Assembly: GCA_052143835.1 (NCBI GenBank)
Contig: JBKQRV010000042.1
Span: 1-64,000 of the forward strand
Length of the DNA: 64,000 bases
Direction: 5' to 3'
From: DASPPM01 sp052143835
Lineage (GTDB): Bacteria; Pseudomonadota; Alphaproteobacteria; JACZXZ01
A program made the translations under genes and the position numbers. The number at the start of each line of letters is the position of its first letter. The stretch's first letter is position 1. This document shows positions 59,547 through 64,000 of this stretch, piece by piece. The notes under the pieces were generated by a model. It searched no databases. It saw only the letters and a list, made by a program, of their open reading frames with translations, and was not told where the DNA came from.

Positions 59547-60308
59547 TCAGGTGCCCGGCACGAGGCTGCCGGCACCGACGCCGCCGCGCAGCTCGCCGAG
59601 ACGCAGCACGCGCAGCTTGCGCGCCGCGATCTCGGTGCGCACGCGCACCAGGAGCAGCGTCACGAAATAGAAGGTGAAGCCGAGCGCCATGACGAGGAGC
59701 GGGGCGAGCATGGAGGGCGCGATCGTCGGGCCGCCCATGCGGAACACGCTCGAGGGCTGGTGCAGCGTGTTCCACCACACGACCGAGAAATGGATGATCG
59801 GGATGTTGACGAAGCCGACGAGGGCCAGCACCGCCGCCGCCCGGCTGCCGCGCGTCGGGTCGTCGAAGGCGCGGCTAAGCGCGATATGGCCGAGGTAAAG
59901 GAAGAAAAGAACGAGAACCGAGGTGAGACGGGCGTCCCATACCCACCAGGTCCCCCACATCGGTTTGCCCCACAGCGAGCCGGTCACCAGGGCCACGAAG
60001 GTGAAAGCGGCGCCGACCGGCGAGGCGGCCTGGGCGGCGAGGTCCGCCAGCGGATGGCGCCAGATGAGCCCGGCCGCGCTCGCCGCCGCCATTACGACAT
60101 AGACGAAAAGCGCCATCCAGGCGGCCGGCACGTGCACGTACATGATGCGCACCGCCTCGCCCTGCTGGTAGTCGGGCGGGGAGGCGAAGAGCGCCAAATA
60201 GAGGCCGGCGGCGATGAGAATCGCGGTCGCGGCGCCGCTCCAGGGCAGCACGAACGCGGCAAGACGGAGGAAGCGCTGGGGATTGGCGAAGGCGTGGATG
60301 CGCGACAC
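59547..60308 (-). CDS. ccmC: Heme exporter/lyase CcmC
   Basis: CcmC loads heme onto CcmE. The 253-residue protein has six membrane helices and the heme-binding WWD motif WGTWWVWDARLTS, with the flanking conserved histidines in YVHVPAAWMA and INFSVVWWNTLHQ-like segments (here IPIIHFSVVWWNTLHQP). It is the first ccm gene in this group. ccmA and ccmB, which normally precede it, are not in the window. Confidence 0.95.
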   Translation of the reverse strand: MSRIHAFANPQRFLRLAAFVLPWSGAATAILIAAGLYLALFASPPDYQQGEAVRIMYVHVPAAWMALFVYVVMAAASAAGLIWRHPLADLAAQAASPVGAAFTFVALVTGSLWGKPMWGTWWVWDARLTSVLVLFFLYLGHIALSRAFDDPTRGSRAAAVLALVGFVNIPIIHFSVVWWNTLHQPSSVFRMGGPTIAPSMLAPLLVMALGFTFYFVTLLLVRVRTEIAARKLRVLRLGELRGGVGAGSLVPGT

Positions 60309-60527
60309 GGGACCTCGGTCTACGGCTATGAAGTTGCGTTATACCCAATCTCGCCCGCGGCGGCGACATCCGCCCTGATCTATGTCAGTCGGCGCCCGCG
60401 GCTTGGGCGGCCCGGCGCCTGCACCGCCCGGGGGGCGAGACTTGCCCATAATATAACGTTGCCGCCGGCCGCGAACAGGGCTCGCGCGCGGAAATCCCTG
60501 GCGGCACGTCGGCGGACAGCCGCCCGG

Positions 60528-62708
60528 CTAGAAACGATAGCGCACGCCCATGAGGAAGAGGTTGATGAAGTAGGACGGCTTGGAGTCGCCGGGCAAGAGC
60601 CCCGTCGAGTAGATCGTCGACGCAGTATAGGCCCAGTCTTGATAATCCAGGCGCTCCAAGGTGTCGCCGGCAAAGAGCGTGATGTCCGGCCGCAGAGCGT
60701 ACTCGGCGCGCAAGTTCAGGCTATTGAGCAACGACACCACGTCGGGCAGCGGTGCGGTCACCAGGCTCGCGTTCGCGGGCGCGCCGAGCGCCAGCGCGCC
60801 GCCGTCCGAGATCACGAAGTTGGTGTCGCCGTAAGAGAGATTGTAGCTGAGCTTGATCTTCAGCTTGTCGGGGATCGCCTTCCAATCGGCCTCGAAGCCG
60901 ACGGTGTGGACCTGGTCGGTCGTCTTGCCGTTCCATTGGCCGTTGCACGCGGCCGTCGAGGTAAAGCCGTTGGCGTTGCAGGTGCTCGTCGTCCAATAGA
61001 CGTCGTTCTGATTATAGTAGACCCTCTGATAGGTATAGTAGCCGTGAAGCGTGAGGTCGTCGGTCGGCTCCCAGGTGAGGTCCGGCCCGAGCGAGATGCT
61101 GTCGTTGCTCCTGAGCCCCAGCGTCGATTGCGGGTAATCGTCGTTGTCGAACTTGACCATGAACGAGCCGTTCCATTCGTGGCCCGGCGAGAAGTCGAGG
61201 TTGCCCTTGACCTCGTCGCGGGTGCGCGACGCCTCGAAATACTTGAAGAGGCCGTTGAAGTCCTCATTGGCGCCCATGTTTATGAAGGCCCACGGCGCGT
61301 ATTGGTTGTAATTATGGGCATCGCGTATGTCGTGCATATACCCGAGGCTGGCGTTGACGTCCTCCACGATATTGCTGCGCACCTTGCCGCCGAAGCTGTT
61401 CTCGGTCACGTCCTTGGTATCCGCGAAGGTGCGGACGGTGCTGTCGTAGGCGTAATCCAGCGTGATCTTGGTCTGCGGCAGCACCCTGTAGCCGCCCTCC
61501 AGCGTGGCCTTCTGGTTGAGCTCGCTGTAGGGAATATTATAGTTCGTCGAGATGGTGGTCGTATCGCCGACGGCGGTGGTGTATGCGTTGCGCGGGCTCA
61601 TGTTGTCGCGGTCATCGATCGTGTAGCTCGCCCGCAGGTCCAGCCTCTCCAACGGATTCGACGTGATCGCCGCATTGCCGTAGATCGTGTTGATCAGGCC
61701 GTTGAAGCTCGAGCGCGGTATCGATGTCCCGACTACGCTCGAATTGCCGGTCGAGGGCGCGAAGGCGTCGTTCTGTATCTGCAGCCCGTACGCGAAATTG
61801 ACGTTGATCCGCGTCGTCGGCAGGACATTGTAGCCGACCTGGGCCTTGATCTGATGGGCCGAGTTGCTGGGGGGGGTGCTCCAATAGGCGCTGAGACCGG
61901 CCACACCGGGTCCGAAGCTCGCGGCCGACAAGGCAAAGGGATTCGCAAGCTGGATCGAGTTCACGTTGTCGTTGAAGACGGAGAGGTTGTAGCTGAGTTG
62001 GGCCTGCAGGCGTTGGCCGTTGTATTGCCCCATGACCTGGTAGCGGCCGGTATCGTAATTGACCGGCTGGGGGAAATACTGCAGCGAGGCGGTGCTCACG
62101 GCGGCGTAGGACGGCGAGACCGGCGTGCTGCCGAAGGTAAAGCCGGTCTCCTGGATGCCTTCCTTGTGCTCCTGGCGTATGTCGGTGCTGAACACCCAGT
62201 CGCCCACCTCATAGTGGAAATTGCCGCCGAAGATGTCGCGCTGGAGGCTCACATCGAAAACGTTCTCCTTTCCCGTCAGCGCGGTGGCCGACGTCGCCTT
62301 GCCCGGGGCGAGGCCCGACGCGAGCGTCCCGTTCTTGTTGTAGACGCTGTGGAAGCTGTCGGAGGCATAATAGGGAATACCGTCGTAGTAGACTTTCACG
62401 CCCCAGGTGCCTTGCTGGCCGTACTCTGCGCTGAAGGAGCGGGACGTCAGTCCGAGATTGTGGCCCTCGATGTTCCAATACCGCGTTCCGCCGGAGTCCC
62501 AGGCGTCCCGGCCCCAGAAGCCGAAGTCACCGACCGCGAAACCCGGATCGACCAGGCCGGTGAAGCGGCCGAAGTAGAAGGACTTGCCGCTGACGTAGCC
62601 GGCGCCGACGTCTATATAGTTGTCGGTGACAACAGGCCCGTCCGCTCGGACTGCAAGAGGCAGAAGACAGGTTGTCGCCATTGCCGCGACGATCGCTATG
62701 CGCTTCAT
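60528..62708 (-). CDS. mtrB: MtrB/PioB-type outer-membrane porin
   Basis: The 726-residue protein has a signal peptide (RIAIVAAMATTCLLPLAVRADG) and then a large beta barrel with many aromatic strand ends. It finishes ...FLMGVRYRF, with the C-terminal Phe used for barrel assembly. The start (NYIDVGAGYVSGKSFYFGRFTGL) and overall size match the MtrB/PioB family, which forms a sheath around a decaheme cytochrome and lets electrons cross the outer membrane. The CXXC found near the N-terminus of Shewanella MtrB is not seen. It is 54 bp downstream of the cytochrome gene. Confidence 0.88.
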   Translation of the reverse strand: MKRIAIVAAMATTCLLPLAVRADGPVVTDNYIDVGAGYVSGKSFYFGRFTGLVDPGFAVGDFGFWGRDAWDSGGTRYWNIEGHNLGLTSRSFSAEYGQQGTWGVKVYYDGIPYYASDSFHSVYNKNGTLASGLAPGKATSATALTGKENVFDVSLQRDIFGGNFHYEVGDWVFSTDIRQEHKEGIQETGFTFGSTPVSPSYAAVSTASLQYFPQPVNYDTGRYQVMGQYNGQRLQAQLSYNLSVFNDNVNSIQLANPFALSAASFGPGVAGLSAYWSTPPSNSAHQIKAQVGYNVLPTTRINVNFAYGLQIQNDAFAPSTGNSSVVGTSIPRSSFNGLINTIYGNAAITSNPLERLDLRASYTIDDRDNMSPRNAYTTAVGDTTTISTNYNIPYSELNQKATLEGGYRVLPQTKITLDYAYDSTVRTFADTKDVTENSFGGKVRSNIVEDVNASLGYMHDIRDAHNYNQYAPWAFINMGANEDFNGLFKYFEASRTRDEVKGNLDFSPGHEWNGSFMVKFDNDDYPQSTLGLRSNDSISLGPDLTWEPTDDLTLHGYYTYQRVYYNQNDVYWTTSTCNANGFTSTAACNGQWNGKTTDQVHTVGFEADWKAIPDKLKIKLSYNLSYGDTNFVISDGGALALGAPANASLVTAPLPDVVSLLNSLNLRAEYALRPDITLFAGDTLERLDYQDWAYTASTIYSTGLLPGDSKPSYFINLFLMGVRYRF

Positions 62709-62761
62709 GGTCGCCCCCATATGCGACTTGCAGTTGACCTTCAAACGCCCCCGTCAAGCGT

Positions 62762-63751
62762 CTAACGCAAGAGAACCGCTCCAGCCGGATTGTTCGAGCC
62801 GTGGATCTGGGAGTGGCAGTTGATGCAGCCGTGCGCCAGGAGCTGGAACTTCGCGGTGATGGCCCCGGCGAACGTCTGCCCGGCCGTGTTCTGACCGCTA
62901 TAAGGCTCGCCCGGATGGAAGGTGCTGTCGTGGCAGTTCTGGCACAGGTACGGCGGACGCTCCTTCAGCAAGCGGGCCTGGGTCGAGCCGTGCGGCGTGT
63001 GGCAGTTGAGGCAGTCGTCGCGAACCGGCGGGTGCTCCCAGAGAAGCGGGCCGCGCTTGTCGGCGTGGCATTGGTAGCAAGTCTCGTTGACGGTGTACTC
63101 CTTGAGCAGCTTCGGACCCGGCGAGCCGTGCGGATTATGGCAGTCCGAGCACACCACCTTGCCCTCGCGGATCGGGTGGTGCGAGTACTCGAAGCTCTGC
63201 GCGCGCTGCTCGGCGTGGCAGGCGAAGCACACCTGCGGCTGCGTCACCTTGACCAGCACGGGATCCTTGCGCACATGCGCGGTGTGGCAGTCGACGCAGG
63301 CGACTCCGGCGGCCTGCATCTGGCTGCCCTGCCAGTTCATGCGCAGGCCGTTCTCGTGGCAGCTGAGGCACACGGCGTTGCGCTCGTCGGTCGGAGAGGC
63401 ACCCCTTCCCGCGTCGATCTGCGGCTTCTTGAATAGGACGGGCGGCAAGATCAGCTTGCCGTCCGGTCCTGTTTTCTGGGCGGCGTGGTCCGCGCTCGGC
63501 CCGTGACACGTCTCGCAGCCCTGCTGGGCCATCGGCGTGCGCGAATCGCCCATCACCGCCATCGGGCCCTGCAATATGAGATTCGCGGGAGCTTGGTCGT
63601 GGCAGCCGAGGCACGTCTTGGTGCCCCCTTCGGCATAGACGCCCGACGCTGCTTGCGCCACCTGCACTGGCTCGGTTGCGTTCGCCGCTAGCGTCCACCA
63701 CGTGGCGCCTAGGGCGCATAGAAGCGCCGCCGGCCACTTCACGTTCATCAT
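62762..63751 (-). CDS. mtrA: Periplasmic decaheme cytochrome c, MtrA/PioA type
   Basis: The 329-residue protein has a signal peptide (WPAALLCALGATWWTLAANA) and exactly ten CXXCH heme motifs: CLGCH, CETCH, CLSCH, CVDCH, CFACH, CSDCH, CYQCH, CLNCH, CQNCH and CINCH. Length and heme spacing match MtrA. PioA of phototrophic iron oxidisers has an additional N-terminal extension, which is absent here. Inserted in the MtrB barrel, it conducts electrons across the outer membrane, inward (iron oxidation) or outward (respiration). The start ATG follows GGGGAGC. Confidence 0.92.
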   Translation of the reverse strand: MMNVKWPAALLCALGATWWTLAANATEPVQVAQAASGVYAEGGTKTCLGCHDQAPANLILQGPMAVMGDSRTPMAQQGCETCHGPSADHAAQKTGPDGKLILPPVLFKKPQIDAGRGASPTDERNAVCLSCHENGLRMNWQGSQMQAAGVACVDCHTAHVRKDPVLVKVTQPQVCFACHAEQRAQSFEYSHHPIREGKVVCSDCHNPHGSPGPKLLKEYTVNETCYQCHADKRGPLLWEHPPVRDDCLNCHTPHGSTQARLLKERPPYLCQNCHDSTFHPGEPYSGQNTAGQTFAGAITAKFQLLAHGCINCHSQIHGSNNPAGAVLLR

Positions 63752-64000
63752 GGAGCTCCCCCTCGGTCTAGTAGTGTGGCCCGCCGTCCCATTCCCGAAG
63801 CATCGGCTTCGAGCGCCTCCCAGCTTACGGCGCGCCTATCTCATCTCGCTGCTCTCCTTGTCCGTCACTTAGCCGTCGTCTGATTGAAATCATTACCCCC
63901 GTGCGCATTGGTGGTCCAGCGTTCGTCCAAATGCTAAGCGCATTCATGACGACTGTGTCTTCCGGGCCACAGGTCAGGGGATCTGATGAGGAAACGATGG
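63752..64000. other. Upstream region of mtrA to the window end
   Basis: About 250 bp with no supported gene. The AT-rich part at 63850-63960 probably holds the mtrAB promoter. Whether an outer-surface cytochrome or a copper protein (MtrC, PioC) gene follows cannot be seen. Confidence 0.4.

Noticed and set aside
59511..62765. A plus-strand open frame of more than 1000 codons opposite ccmC and mtrB
   Set aside because: It is antisense to well-identified genes, has low-complexity composition (runs of R, V, G, D, E) and no motif. Long antisense frames are common in high-GC DNA.

Overview
The window is high-GC chromosomal DNA from an alphaproteobacterium, most likely a Rhodospirillales-type lineage. 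The minus-strand order rpoZ, rsh (relA/spoT), pdxJ, acpS, lepB, rnc, era is the usual alphaproteobacterial housekeeping block. The bactofilin/M23 pair and the rlmE/ppx pair fit the same assignment. No 16S rRNA gene is present, so the taxonomy is an inference.

Layout. Bases 1-828 are an IS5-superfamily insertion sequence (IS427-like, TA target) that has cut into a gene for a small exported protein. Bases 1330-8538 hold the housekeeping block plus folK. Bases 8687-18000 carry an NYN nuclease-like protein, a family 5 uracil-DNA glycosylase, a brnT/brnA toxin-antitoxin pair, smpB, dapA, a soluble lytic transglycosylase, a haloacid dehalogenase, an alpha/beta hydrolase and bactofilin/M23 peptidase. 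Bases 18554-25833 are a six-gene operon that looks like hydrogenase-4 (hyfB, C, E, F, G and an H-I fusion). Its large subunit has lost all four cysteines that hold the NiFe centre, so it is better read as an energy-converting hydrogenase-related (Ehr) complex. Bases 25927-35268 hold htpX-like and lemA genes, an orphan McrB-like ATPase, a membrane-anchored GH17 glucanase, a YdjC deacetylase and an SGNH hydrolase.

Bases 35350-39139 form a regulated catabolic cassette: a GntR regulator with a 17-bp palindrome just upstream of it, a ThDP enzyme that resembles 2-hydroxyacyl-CoA lyase more than oxalyl-CoA decarboxylase, and a class III CoA-transferase. Together they could activate a 2-hydroxy acid (or oxalate) to its CoA thioester and cleave it to formyl-CoA and an aldehyde or ketone. 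rlmE and ppx follow, then a tRNA-Gln(CUG). Downstream of the tRNA lies an accessory zone (about 42.4-50.1 kb) with three unrecognised AT-richer genes, a membrane-anchored TIR protein, a tacA/tacT-type pair, one intact and two decayed HigA-like antitoxin genes, and small exported proteins.

Bases 50179-53554 encode a MacAB-type exporter. From 53844 to 63751, on the minus strand, lies ccmCDEFGHI for cytochrome c maturation (ccmA and ccmB are not in the window). Upstream of it sit a decaheme cytochrome (MtrA/PioA type) and its outer-membrane porin (MtrB/PioB type). This arrangement indicates electron transfer across the outer membrane, for iron oxidation or for extracellular electron delivery, with the heme-attachment machinery next to it. 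Several families of palindromic intergenic repeats are scattered through the window.
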